64,000 nt of DNA, from assembly GCF_003597395.2 (NCBI RefSeq), contig NC_133777.1, positions 60,425,253 through 60,489,252 of the forward strand, given 5' to 3'. The notes beneath the pieces were generated by a model that saw nothing but the letters and a program-made list of their open reading frames with translations, did not search any database and was not told the DNA's origin. This document shows, piece after piece, positions 1-15,068 of this stretch. A program made the position numbers and the translations under genes. Origin of the DNA: Chelonoidis abingdonii (taxonomy: Eukaryota; Chordata; Testudines; Testudinidae). How positions within the stretch are numbered: position 1 is the stretch's first letter; each line of letters starts with the position of its first letter.

Positions 1-600
1 AAGCCTGGGCTGATTGGGGAAAGTAGGCTCCGCTGTGGCCATGCTCCAATCAGGCCCAGCTGGTCCCTATAAAAGGCTGTGGGCCAGAAGCCCAAACAGT
101 CTTCCTCTGCCTGTAGAGAGAGAGAAGGGCCTAGCTGCAAGGAATTAGAGACAAAGTACCTGAGTGGAGCAGGGCTGGGGAAAGGTAGAGGAGCTGGGGA
201 GCTCCAGCTTGGAAAGCCCCAGGCTGTGGCCCAGCAGAAGGCCAAAGAGTACTAGGGGTAAGAAAGGCAGCAGGTCCAAACCCAATCTTGCCAGTGATGA
301 GTGGGCTGATACTGCAGTCTGCCCTAGGGCACAGCGGACTAGATGATAACTGGCAGTAGCCATATACTGAGGCAAGGTGGGGATAGTGGGTGGGGGTTCC
401 CCAGGGAGGGGAAACCCAGAGAGAAAGGGGTTAGGGCCAGGGGGCAGCACCTTAGGTAAAAGAACACTGGGTCCAGAGAGGGACACAGGGGCCAGAGGAC
501 AGGCAGATCACCTGCCTCCAGAAGGTGCTCCAGACCTGGAATGAGCTAATTCCCAGGAGTCACCAGCAGGAGGTGCCGCAAGGGTGAGTCCACTCCTTTA
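1..600 (+). repeat. Unclassified interspersed repeat, 3' part
   Basis: GC-richer, purine-rich sequence that matches my memory of an abundant turtle repeat. The right end (GAGGTGCCGCAAGGGTGAGT, about 573-592) shares its pattern with the end of the element at 2996-3950 (GGAGGTGCCGATGAGAGGTG). It contains TATAAAAG at about 69. The left end is beyond the window. A TEX9 intron hosts it. Confidence 0.55.
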
Positions 601-2995
<2,395 letters not shown>

Positions 2996-3950
2996 TGTGA
3001 TGGGGTGTATTGGGCCCTTTGCGGCCTCCAGCTGAAGGTCTCCTGATTCTACCACACCACACCCCAGGAAAGGAGCAGCAAAGATGGATCCCTTAGGTCT
3101 GCCTAGAAAAATTGCAGAGAAGTAGCCAATCAGAGTGCAGGAGGCTCAGTTAAAGGTAGCTCTATGGCCTAAGCACGTCAGTGCCTGACTGTGATCAGAG
3201 GACCAAGGAAGGGTGCTCTTTTCTGGAGCTCACGGGAGAACCAGAAAATGGGTTCTAGTGGCACTGGTATTTAATGAGAAAGAAGAGGAGTTGAGAACTT
3301 CAGCCCCGAGGTCAGGGTGAAGAGAAAGGGGCTATATGGGAAGAGTCTCAGGGAACAGCAGCAGTGAACAAGAGGCAGTAGTATGTGGCTACTGCTTATA
3401 GGCTCCCTAGATTGGGACCCAGAATAGTAAACAAGCCTGAGTTCCCCCACTGGCCACTAAGTGAAGTGGCCAAATCCTCAAGAAGGGGATAAGTTTTGTT
3501 TAGAGCCCAAACAAAGGACTGGAATTTAAAGGGCAGACACACTGTCTGGTGAACTCTTGGTTACCACCCACCCTCAGAAGGGGACTGAAGTTAAGGAGTT
3601 ACCTGGCTGGAGAGCTGAGACACAAAACAACTGTTGAGGACACAGTTTCCAGGGAGAAAGCCCTGGGGTAGTGCTTCATAACAGGGCATGGACAGGCTTA
3701 AAGCTAGCCCAGAAGGGGATGAGAACTGCACAGAGATAGGGCTACAGACAACAAAAAGGGCACAGCAATAGTCCTTGTTGGACCTTTGTCAGCCGGAAGG
3801 GATTAGTCCATTTCAGACTGTCTGTGACTTGGCCAGTGGGTCCAAAGATGTGCCAGCATAGGTCAACAATTTACAGGTGGCACCGAAAAAATGCAGGATC
3901 ACACATAGCTGACAGGAGGTGCCGATGAGAGGTGAGTGCACCCTGTCACA
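2996..3950 (+). mobile_element. Unclassified element with inverted ends
   Basis: About 955 bp. The left end reads TGTGATGGGGTGTATTGGGC. The reverse complement of the right end reads TGTGACAGGGTGCACTCACC. Similarity persists for about 40 bp (GGC-CTCC-GCTG against GGCACCTCCTGTCAGC). The ends fit either a terminal-inverted-repeat element or a solo LTR beginning TG and ending CA. No matching target duplication was seen. The interior is noncoding. Confidence 0.55.
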
Positions 3951-4910
<960 letters not shown>

Positions 4911-5100
4911 TCATTTATAATTGTACAAAACCATTTAGCTATGTGCAGTCTGCTATTACCTTCATCTTTTACATTAGTTAAAAAGATACAAATGCCAGGT
5001 TTGTTCTGTTTACCACAAAATCTTTCCTACATTCAAATTAGGTTCCAACTGGTAGCAACAAGTATCATCTACTGGCCTTCATGCCCAAGTCACTATAGAA

Positions 5101-5806
5101 CAGGGATGGGCAAACTTTCTGGCCCGAAGTCACGTTTGGGTATGGAAATTGTATGGTGGGCCATGAATGCTCATGAAACCAGGTGTTGGGGTGCAGGCTC
5201 TGGGGTGGGACCAGATATGAGGAGTTCAGGGTGCAGGAGGGGGCTCCTGCCTGGGCAGGGGGTTGGGGGCCAGGGCTCTGGGTGGGCGTGCAGGCTCTGG
5301 GGTGGGGCTGGGGTGCAGGAGAGTCCTCCTGGCTGGGACCGAAGGGTTTGGAGAGCGGGAGGGGGAAATCAGGGCTGGGACAGGGAGTTGGGGTGCAGGA
5401 AGGGGTCAGGGGTGCAGGCTCCGGGCGGCTCTTACCTCAAGCAGCTCCCAGAAGCAGTGGTATGTCCCCACTCTGGCTCCTACACAAAGGCACAGACAGG
5501 CAGCTCTGCGTGTTGTCTTGTCCGCAGGCACCGCCCCTGCAGCTTTCACTGGCTCCTGGCCAATGGGAGCTGCGGGGGCAGCATGCGGAGCCCCTTAGCT
5601 GCCCCTACGCATATGAGCCGGAGGGGAGACATGCCACTGCTTCTGGGAGCCGTGCAGAACGGGGCAAGCCCCCTATCCCACTCCCCAGCTGGAGTGCCAG
5701 AGGGGGGCAAGCTTCAGATCCTGCTCTCCAGTGGGAACTCGAGGGCGAGATTAAAACATCTGGAGGGCCGGATGTGGCCCCTGGGCCATTGCTTGCTTCA
5801 CCCAGG
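5101..5806. mobile_element. hAT-type nonautonomous element
   Basis: Begins CAGGGATGGGCAAACTTTCT and ends in a degraded GGCCGGATGTGGCCC... stretch, the same family as elements at 12178, 54222 and 62051. The interior is GC-rich and made of repeated GGGGTGCAGG units. The 8-bp target duplication expected of hAT is not recognisable here because the right end is worn. Long open frames across it are not genes. Confidence 0.75.
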
Positions 5807-6540
5807 AAGAAATAAAACCCTTTGTTTCAAATTCTGTGTGACAGCCATATTGTGTGCAGAGAAACTCATCTTCTTAGTGAAGAAGGCTGCAACAGCAATG
5901 ATTATTTAGCCTGGAAAGGGAAGGCTTTATTAAGATATTTAAAATTACAATATAAGTGTTCCTTTTGATTAAGATAATCTATCTACACTGGTCTTCTGCC
6001 ATAGACACTGCCTTTCTCCAACCTTTCTGACCTCTTCTTTGGTATCTCCTATGGCCACTCCATGTACTCCCCTCTCACTATCAGTTGGCAATGGCATCCT
6101 TCAGAATTCTGTCATACTCATTCACTATTTTTTCTTTGGTGACCTTCATCTGTTCTAAATTCAGATTTCCAAATCCATTTTGCTTGTCCTGATTTCAGCT
6201 TCCTGTCCTATTTCTCATCTACTGTATCAAATTCACTCACCCCCAAGACTGAGCTACTAATCTCTTTTATTAATCCCTCTCTGCTCTCCTATTCCTGACA
6301 ATTCTGCTATACTACATCTCAAGTGCATGACCTTGGTGTCATCTTTGACCTCACACTCTTTCCTCCTCACAGCCAGTGACTCTTGCTGTTTCATCTAATT
6401 CTACTGAAGCCCACCCCTCCCTCTGTTATACATATGCTAAAATGTACCATCTCATCCCATGATTACTGAGAGATCCTCCTTACTCTGCTCTCACCTCCAT
6501 TCTGTCAAAAATGCTATTTGTCCCTCTCCTGCTACTTGAA
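5807..6540. other. TEX9 intron, pyrimidine-rich, no recognised feature
   Basis: C/T-rich intronic sequence without a clear element boundary or coding signal. Confidence 0.4.
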
Positions 6541-6554
6541 ATGTCACCTGTCTC

Positions 6555-7260
6555 CCTCTGATGGGGTTTACAGACCCCTCACTAAGACTAAAGCAGTAGT
6601 ACTGGGATAAGAAGGCCCCGCCCTTCAGCAGTTGCAGAGCATGCTCCAAATGGATGGCCTGCTTACAAGGAGATGGAAAGGCAAGGAGGGGAAAAGTGAA
6701 GGAGAGACTGGCTGCAGGCAAGTAGCCAGGCTGTAGCTTCTGTGACAGAGAGATCTATCTACAGGGGAAGAATCTGGACTCTGGATAAGACACAACTGGG
6801 CAGTGAAGGGCTTGTCTCCCTTTTTCTTGCCTCTTCCCCACTTCTCCCTGACGAGGAGCAAGTGGACACTGGAAAATGAGCTGGGAACACCCCACAGACT
6901 ATTTGAACTATTGAGATTGTGAGAGCAATCCTTTGCTGAGACGGAAGCAAAGCGCCATGCCATGCTACAAACTGAAGCGAGAACAGGAGGAAAAAGAGGT
7001 AGCCCTGAGGAGTTTAGTTTTTTGTACCAGCCAGAGAGAACTGAGACTCTCCTCATTACTTGGGCTGGGACCTGGTGGACCGGCAGGGCCTTCCCCCTCC
7101 ACCTGACCAGGGCAACCCAGGGAGCACCAGGGGATGGGAGAACTGTAACTCGACTGCTAGGCTTTCATATTCTTTGGCAAAGCCATCCCAAGACTCAGAC
7201 TGAGTCATGGGCCAGACCCCTAGGCCTGCTAGCCCCTAGTGAACCCTAGTACACTCCCTT
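6555..7260. repeat. Possible old unclassified repeat
   Basis: GC-richer than flanking intron, with TGATGGGGTTTACAGACCCC at the left (a short inverted match) and GAGAGAACTGAGACTCTCC inside. Composition resembles turtle interspersed repeats, but I could not fix ends or a family. Confidence 0.25.
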
Positions 7261-7907
7261 TCTAAGTTTTATACCATATCAAAAGTGCTTTATAAAGAGA
7301 TTAGGGCTAGTAGATTAATTTTCTACCTACCCCCATCAATGAAAACTTCTCACAACATTAAAGTACCCTACACATTTTGCCCCTATCTTTGCCTCTTGTC
7401 TGTCACCTTGGTGAATCTTGAGCTCACATACTTATTTTAGGCACACTAAAATATGTAGATAGATGCCTTTGGGAACTATGGGCCTTATTCTTCCCCTTTT
7501 TCAGCTTCAATGACTCTGAACTTCTGTGCTCAAAGGCATTCATTCCAGGTGCCTCTAGTAAAATGCTTTCCAAACCAGGACCAATAGGTAGAGATCTGCT
7601 TATTTCTCTTTCATTGAGGAAAAGTTTAAAATCACAGCCTTGACAAGTCCTTTGTTTTAAATTTGTGATAAGCCGCAGTTTCATTGCTGTAGTGTTAACC
7701 ATGGCTACTCATTAAAGATTTCCAGCTGCTTTATGTAGGCAAGCATAGAGCAGAAATAGGATTAAGTAAACTGTAAGACATTTCAGACACAAAGTATATT
7801 TGTATAAATGTGTATCAGTATAAAAAAAATCAATTAAAACTATTCTCATTTCATTACCACAGTATAGATTTTTAAATAAATACAAATGCAGTGTACAAAT
7901 AATATAC

Positions 7908-7990
7908 CTTGAAGTTGTTCTCTTCACCTTACTGCCAGAGTGTGGTCTGTTCTGAGCTGTAGACATGGAACCAGATTTTTTGTTTGGTTG
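7908..7990 (-). CDS. TEX9: TEX9 coding exon
   Basis: 83-bp exon, phase 0 to 2. The minus-strand acceptor is CTTTCCCCTAG and the donor GTATAT. It encodes QPNKKSGSMSTAQNRPHSGS followed by KVKRTTS. This aligns without gaps over 27 residues to the human [20 protein letters not shown]-type segment, a basic, serine-rich linker. The last two bases join T of the following exon to make serine, as in the human SS pair. Confidence 0.85.
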
Positions 7991-8950
7991 CTAGGGGAAA
8001 GAGCTATTATCATAAATATGATCCTGACTACTGAGACCATGACCCTTTTTCTAGCACAACTATTTCTCTGTTTTCCTGTAGTCAAACTGACAGTCAAAAG
8101 GAATATTTTAAACAGTCTGATTTTCAAAGCCTGAGACGCCCAAGAAACAAACTTTTTTTGCCCATTTTGCAAATATTTTTACTGCTACTGCATGTGCAGA
8201 CATGTTGTTTGCATGTACAAGTGACTAAACACCTCTTTATTTGCACACTCAGAACTGACTTGCATGTGCAGTCATGAGTAAGCACAAATAAGGAATACAA
8301 CTGTTATTGAGCTATTAAGGTACAAACACTTCTAATGTACTACAACTAAATAAGCAAGATTATTCCACCTAGACACCAAGCTGAATCCATCATACAGTTG
8401 GTTCATGAGTACCATCTCAGGTTAACAGACATTGCTGTTGACAGCGTTTGACACTCCTTTTAAGTCACCAATGGAATTAGCATATTTTTAGTATTGCTAT
8501 ATCTTCCTTCTGCAGTAAAGTTACTGAGTAACTTTCTGAGCTTACTCCTAAATTAAGATTCTCCAAGAATCAGCTTTTTTTGCTAAGGTCTTTCTTAAAG
8601 GAAACACTGTGGAAACTTTAGCTGAATCCCTAAAGGATGCAATGTAGCTAAAGCTTATGAGGCTAGTGAGTCTTTGCATTTGTTCCTGGCCTTGTTTATC
8701 CATTATTTTCTTCTCATAATATCCAGTTATTTTTCTCATTAACTTCTTTAAGAGGACTTTAATTGAAAAATAATAGTATTGCCATTAACATTACACAGAC
8801 AAGAGAAGAAATACACAGAAATTTTGTCTAAGAAAAAAGCAGTATTATAAAATTTTACATGTCACCTTTAATCTAAGGATCTCAAAATGTTATACGTACT
8901 GAAATAATAGCTCCATTTTACATAGTTTCTGGGCCATATTTTACTCCTAA

Positions 8951-9187
8951 AAGGTTGTCTACACTTGAAATGCTACAGCGGCACAGCTGCATCGCTATAG
9001 CACTTCAGTGTAGACACTAACTATGCTGACAGGAGGGGTTCTCCTGTCAACATAGGTAATCCCTCTCCCAGAGAGGCAGTAACTATGTTGGGCTAGCACT
9101 ATCTGCACTGGAGGCCGGGTCAGGTGAACTGTGCCGCTCTGGGGGTGTGGACAGGTAAGCTGACAATGTTCTAGCATAGACCAGGCC
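8951..9187. mobile_element. PIF/Harbinger-like MITE
   Basis: 237-bp element, AAGGTTGTCTACACTTGAAA at the left and GACCAGGCC at the right, flanked on both sides by TAA (8948-8950 and 9188-9190), the TWA target duplication expected for PIF/Harbinger. The internal inverted segment ACAGGAGGGGTTCTCCTGT supports a foldable MITE. Confidence 0.65.
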
Positions 9188-9379
9188 TAAGTGACTAGTG
9201 TAAGGTCACCTAGCAAGTCAGTAGCACAGCAATTTGCAAAAACAGAACCCAGGAGTTCTATCTCCCAGACTTCTGCTTTAAACACTCCATAGATTTTCGC
9301 CACTCAGTACAGTTTCTAGAATGGTAGGCATATCTATCTGGTAATTCCATTAAAGAGCAAAGTTTGCGGATTTCAGTAC

Positions 9380-9428
9380 CTTAATATGTGAAAGTGTAAG
9401 GATTGGCAGTTCAGGAGAAAGCACATCT
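9380..9428 (-). CDS. TEX9: TEX9 probable coding exon (variable region)
   Basis: 49-bp candidate, phase 2 to 0, with a strong minus-strand acceptor (long T-rich tract ending CTTTTCAG) and a GTACTG donor. It encodes DVLSPELPILTLSHIK, resembling the human LLPSEGIVHLHSETK stretch that precedes the next recognised exon. The end phase 0 matches that exon. Confidence 0.7.
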
Positions 9429-9826
9429 CTGAAAAGAAAAATAAAACGAAAGTAAATTCTTTTGTAAAGTCATAATAAAACAAATACTTAAAGAAAAAAT
9501 ATTCCAAAATGAATTGCTTTTTATTCTGCTGGTTCTGACATTTTACATACAACAGTAAAAGTGAAGGTAAAATTGGAGAAAATGTACCAGCTGCTTTTTT
9601 TACTAAAATTATTTTTCTTTTAATCCAATAAATCCAGTTGGTTTGGGAATTCAATGTCTTCAATGATAAAGAATAAAAGAAGTTCAAGACTAAGGGCTGA
9701 TCAGTGAAAGAAAGTTTAAATCGTTTAACATGTGGTAAGCTGAGATGAGTTAAATTCCCAATGCATCTCTGTGGAAGCAAATTAAAAAAAAAACCCTGCA
9801 AATACCTTAATTATGTGATTTCTTAC

Positions 9827-9882
9827 CCATTTCTTAAGCCTCCTTCACTGCTGATCATAAAGAGAGAGAATTGTAGTCCTGA
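9827..9882 (-). CDS. TEX9: TEX9 probable coding exon (variable region)
   Basis: 56-bp candidate, phase 0 to 2. The minus-strand acceptor ends GGGCTCAG and the donor is GTAAGA. It encodes SGLQFSLFMISSEGGLRN, loosely resembling the human YSLRGLLPSEG stretch. The end phase fits the next exon exactly. Support is mainly phase and position, since this part of TEX9 is poorly conserved; an alternative acceptor 4 bp further in exists but breaks the phase. Confidence 0.55.
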
Positions 9883-12177
9883 CTGAGCCCACACACAGGG
9901 ATATAGGTTTTATTTCCTCACATATCTCACTTACACAGGATGCTCTTGGTGTGGTACATCTATTTAAAGCTCAATGTTTGCACAAATAACAAAAAATGTG
10001 GTGATGCTATTATCAGCCTCTACTCAAGAGGTCTGTTAGTAAACAACACTAACTAAACAGGGGAGAAGGGAGTGCTATGTGGGGATTGGTGATGGTCATA
10101 TGACTTGGTATTCCATGTGACTTTCCAAGACCATATTTTAAAAGTCTGTGGCTCAGTGAGCTAGGTAGGGAGTGGAGGTATCACCTACAGTTGGTCTTTC
10201 TACAGTAACAAGCTTGATAAGACAGTCAGGAAAGCTGGTTGAACAGAACTGCGAAAAAGTCTAGGAGGTGCCTAGGGCCAGGACATCAAAAGACCCTGAG
10301 GATGGTACAATCAGAAGAAAATAACCTGGACAAAATAGCATGGCTGGAAGTTGACACTTTCACTTAGCAAACTGGGATTTCAGCAAAGGTGGGGAAAAGC
10401 CCCCATCTCCTTCTATAGCCCTCTACCAACAGGGCAAAAGGATTGCTGATCCTAGTAGGGGTCTAGAAAAGGAAGTGCAGTCCATCTTGAGTAAAGACAT
10501 TGTGTGGCCCTGTGAAGGTGGACCCTGAGCAATCATGGGAAGAACTGTGTGTTCTGAGGAAGGCCAGAAGATGATTCTGTGTTCATTAGACTTGATCTGG
10601 CCCTTCCAGATGTGGTGGAGGACTTGCATGACTTAGCCAAAGAGCTAAATCATATCAGGGATCCAACATTGCTGAGTCAGAGGACCACCAAAGGAAGAAA
10701 GTGGATGAACCCAGAGTAGGAACGCTGATGCAGATACCCTCCTTGGCTTCCAACTGGGTAAAATGATCAGATATGAATGGCCATCCACACTGTTTTGCCC
10801 TTGCTACCCCTTCCTTGACTCCTTCTCTGCCCTGTCCCTAAATCTCTTACAGGCCTCTTCCTATCTCTATTCCACCAGCCTCTGACTGTTTTTTCAGCTC
10901 TCTTGCCTTCTGACAAGTCCAACCCTAGGCCATTCTTCCACTCCCCATCTTTCCAGTGAACCACAGGCTTATTCTTTTATAGTCTTGGCTGGTTGCCTCA
11001 CTCCCTCAGTCAGACAACTCCAAACAATCCCTCCTGCAGATATTTCCAGTGTTCCTGGTCTTATATGGCCAACCCTAAATTATGCTTGGAGACATAGCAC
11101 CTGCTCTTAAAGATGCTCCCTGACTGTTACAGGCAGAAACAGAGAACCCCAAACTATTTGACCAAATATTGAGAGCTGAAAATTAGGTTACAAATTAAAT
11201 AGGTTAAGAAAAGGGAGAGAGTGCTGGCTGTAAAATGCTTTTTTTTAAAATTGTTTTCAGACACATCTGCCACCTATTACTTGGTATTAAAAACTAGAGA
11301 AATTTTCTTCCCTCTGCATCTTTTTACTCCTTTTATTCCACTCTAAATCAGCTGTAACATCTGTACCTGTAAGGGCTGTCAGAGGTGTGCTACCAAATAC
11401 CATTTTGGACTTAAGCATGTAACACATTTCTCCCCTGTGACTGACTAACGGTGCTTGCCTTATGCTCGCTCCTGAAATTTCAACATGCATGTGCCACTGA
11501 CTCCAGGTGGCTTCTCCTAAGCCAAACTTTTCTAAAGTAGATACTCTGTTTAAGAGCACCAAGCTGTAGCTGATCAAGGACACTTGTCACACTCAAAGAC
11601 CACCAGTAGATGTTCAAGAAAAAGGCAATATCCTGCAGGTTACTGCTGAGAATATCTGTAACCAAAAAAACACGTAAGTTTGGGGGTGCACGTTGTTTGG
11701 TATTTTTTTTTTGCTTTAAATAGATGACTGTTGCAGATAAATGGTCCATGTTGAAATGCATCTATTCTCTTCACAAAAACCATTTATCTTCTACCTGAAG
11801 CAGTATCAAACAGAGGAGGATCTTGTCTCATGCTGTACTACTTATCAGTAAAAAAATAGTGCAAATGAACAAAGAGTAATCAGAGCTGTAGGAACACAGG
11901 AGGATTCTGTAAGCAAAACATTGGTGTCCAATTTACACATTTTAGAAGGAAATAAGACCTTTATTTTGACCCCCAAGAAAAGAACTTTTCTTATATAAAA
12001 TCTGTCTGCTGTTTATGAAACCCCTCTGTTATACCCCGTTTACTCTATAGGATTTGGTATGCCAGCAAGATCAATGTCAATTACACTAAACTGCAACTTT
12101 TAGCAGGATCCTAAACTTTGAGCACTCTGTCTCAGAATCCAATACTTTTATTCTTGTGGCACAGGAATGTGCTATTA
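9883..12177. other. TEX9 intron, no recognised feature
   Basis: Mixed unique-looking sequence. I searched the minus strand for the missing TEX9 exon and found no convincing candidate. No classifiable repeat was seen. Confidence 0.4.
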
Positions 12178-13100
12178 CAGGAGTGGGCAAACTACAGCCT
12201 GCGGGCCAGATTTAGCCCGCGAGCTGTTTTAAGTCGGCCAGCAAGCTGCACCATGCGGCTCGGCCCTACACCAGCGCTCTGGCCGGGGCACTGGGTCAGG
12301 GACTGGACCACATGCCTCGGCCCTGCTCCTGCGCTCCAGCCGGGACGCTGGGTCAAGGACTGGATCATGCAGCTCAGCCCCGCCCCAGCCAGAGCGCTGG
12401 GGCGGGGGCCACACCATGTGGCTTTGCCCCCCCGCCAGCGCTCCAGCCGGGGTGCTGGGTCGAGGACTGGACCACGGAGCTCAGCCCTGCTCCAGCCAGA
12501 GCGCTGGGGCGGGAGCCACACCACATGGCTCTGGCCCTCTCAGCGCTCCAGCTGGGGCGCAGGTTCAGGGGCCGCACCACGCGGCTCTCAAGCTGTGGCA
12601 TGGCCCTGCTCTGGCTCCTATACACTCCAATGGGAGCTGCAGGGGCAATGTCTGCGGATTGGGCAGTGTACAGAGCCACCTGACCACGCCTCCGCAAAGG
12701 AGCCAGAAAAGGTACATGCCATTGCTTCCAGGAGCCACTTGAGGTAAGCACCACACAGAACCTGCACCCCCTGAGCCTCTCCTCATCCCCCAGCCCTGAT
12801 CCCCCTCCTTCTCTCCAAACACCTCGATCCCAGCCCGGTGCACCCTCCTGCACCCCAAATCTCTCAGCCCCACTCCAGAGCCTGCACCCCTTCCTGCACC
12901 CCTGATTCTCTCCACCCTCCAAACCCCTCAGTCCCAGCCGTGAGCACCCTCCTACACCCCAAACTCCTCATTCCCAGCCCCATCCCAGAGCCCACATCCC
13001 CTTCCATACCCCAAACCCCAATTTTGTGAGCATTCATGGCCCATCATACAATTTCTGTTCCCCGACGTGACCCTTGGACCCAAAAGTTTGCCCACCCCTG
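12178..13100. mobile_element. hAT-type element with perfect 8-bp target duplication
   Basis: 923 bp. Left end CAGGAGTGGGCAAACTACAG; right end AGTTTGCCCACCCCTG. The flanks are identical: TGCTATTA at 12170-12177 and 13101-13108. GC-rich interior contains imperfect CCAGCGCTCCAGCCGGGG-type tandem units (about 12260-12560). No transposase frame is recognisable. Part of the family also at 5101, 54222 and 62051. Confidence 0.93.
12255..12570. repeat. Imperfect GC-rich tandem units inside hAT element
   Basis: Several degenerate copies, roughly 55-75 bp, each with a CAGCGCT core, GGGC-CTGGGTC and GACTGGACCA. They create long open frames on both strands by composition alone. Confidence 0.6.
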
Positions 13101-13817
13101 TGCTATTACATACTATAAAAAGGTTGGTATCTTTCATCAGTAGAGCTGAAAATAATTGTCAGAAAACAAAACCTATACAGTTTTTATACTCATTTTATAG
13201 CTAGAGAAACAGACTCAGAAAGGTTAAAGTGTGGCCAGAAAAGGACTATGAAGATATTTTGCACAACATATATGCTCCTTGTGTTCAGGATTATATCTGC
13301 TTATTTTACTGACAAATCAACATCTTACTATTCTTCTTAAATACAGGAGAAATGCAGCTTTGGAAAAGGAAAATAGACACATTAAATGCAAATTTTAAGA
13401 AAGTAAACACTAAGCTTAATATGTGTTATAATTGTTACTAATTACATCTTAAAGTAAAAACAAAAATCTACGTTACTTTTCACTACTTATGCTTCTTATT
13501 TTTTCCATTTATCGCCACATGACCAATGAAAAGCCACTAAAACAGTTTTACTGCCAGGTTCTTAGTGCTGCAATATTTGCATTTCAGCCACTGGAGTAGA
13601 TTGTTTAAAAATGATTTTATCTATGTTTTAAACAAATGAATAGTTCAACTGCAGGCTTACAAAAATTTGTTTGCATAATAATTAAATTTTACACCAAAGC
13701 TAACTGCACTCCCTTAACTTTATATTTTGAGGTTTAGAAAACACCTTGGTTTGGACAAAGGTTCAGGTCAGTTCTCACCACCTCTACCTCCATTTGGTTA
13801 CATCTAATCCAGACAGA

Positions 13818-14100
13818 GGCCATGGCTACACTGGCACTTTACAGAGCTGCAACTTTCGCGCTCAGGGGTGTGAAAAAAACACTCCCTTGAGTGCTGCAAG
13901 ATACAGTGCTGTAAAGCCTCAGTGTAAACAGTGCCGCAGCGCTGGGAGCATGGCTCCCAGCGCTGTAAGCTACACCCGTAGAGGATGTGCAGTACGTGCA
14001 GCGCTGGGAGAGCTCTCTCCCAGTGCTGGCGCTGCGACCACACTCACACTTCAAAGCTCTGCCGCGGCAGTGCTTTGAAGTTTCAAGTGTAGCCACACCC
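13818..14100. mobile_element. PIF/Harbinger-like MITE
   Basis: 283 bp. Left end GGCCATGGCTACACTGGCAC; the right end, reverse complemented, reads GGGTGTGGCTACACTTGAAA. AGA flanks both ends. Internal inverted CAGCGCTGGGAGCATGGCTC and similar segments make it strongly foldable. Related in end sequence to the element at 14256. Confidence 0.65.
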
Positions 14101-14255
14101 AGAAACAGGTCTCTATGCTCACCCTACTTTAACAATGGGAACTACACTCACATTCAAACCTCCCTATTAACAAACACAAGCGTTTTCTGCACAATGCTCT
14201 AGATACTGTTAATCCAAGGAACTGGAGAGTCCTTCCAAACATGTTTTCTGACTAA

Positions 14256-15065
14256 GGGTTTGGCTACACTTGCAGCTGTACAGCGCTGGGAGTTAAAGCT
14301 GTCTTCGTACAGCTGTGTAGGGAAAGCGCTGCAGTGTGGCCACACTGACAGCTACCAGCACTGCAGTGTGGCCACATTTGCAGCCGTGTTGGGAGTGATG
14401 CATTATGGGCAGCTATCCCAGCATTCAAGTGGCTGCAACGTGCTTTTCAAAAGAGCAAAGTGGGGTGGAGTGTGACAGGGAGCATGAGGGGGAGAGAGAG
14501 AGTGGATTTTTGGAGCTGACATTGAGTCAGCATCCTGCCTTGGAAATTCCGACCACTTCCCCCACCCCTCTCTCATTCACTCTTAAATGCAAATAGCTTT
14601 CAGACCAGAGAAGCAGCTGCTCCGAGGGATTCCCTCCCCCCCCCCTCCCCAGCCGTGCTGTTTCTCTCCTCAAGCAAACACTAGCTGTGGACATTCCCTG
14701 CCTGCCTCTGCTCGAGCAAACAATTGCTGTTTGTTTTTTAGACAAGCAGCTCCAGGAGCCCCAAGTTCACAACAAAACAAAGAGAGGCATCATAACAAAA
14801 CAAAGAGAGTTCTTTAGTTAAAAGCATTATGGGAAAATTCCTGAGGTCAGTTACAGTGTAGTAAGATTAATCACTGTTTACGCTGCAGCACCAGTGCTGC
14901 AGCACCAGCGCTGTTCTCTTTATTCCTCTCGTCCATGTGGAGTACAACCGGCGCTGTAGCCAGGGAGATACAGAGCTGTCTGTGCCTTGCCAGTGTGGAC
15001 GGGAAGTAAGTTACAGCATTGTAAAGCCACCAGCAGCGCTGTAACTTTCAAGTGTAGCCAAGCCC
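14256..15065. mobile_element. PIF/Harbinger-like element with TAA duplication
   Basis: 810 bp. Left end GGGTTTGGCTACACTTGCAG; right end, reverse complemented, GGGCTTGGCTACACTTGAAA. TAA flanks both sides (14253-14255 and 15066-15068), matching PIF/Harbinger. CAGCGCTG blocks occur near both ends. No transposase frame is seen. Confidence 0.85.
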
Positions 15066-15068
15066 TAA

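Noticed and set aside
4941..5909. 322-codon plus-strand open frame
   Set aside because: It lies across a GC-rich hAT element with repeated GGGTGCAGG units; the open frame is due to composition and has no protein-like motif.
12118..12922. Several overlapping open frames on both strands (up to 209 codons)
   Set aside because: All sit in the tandem GC-rich interior of the hAT element bounded by TGCTATTA duplications.
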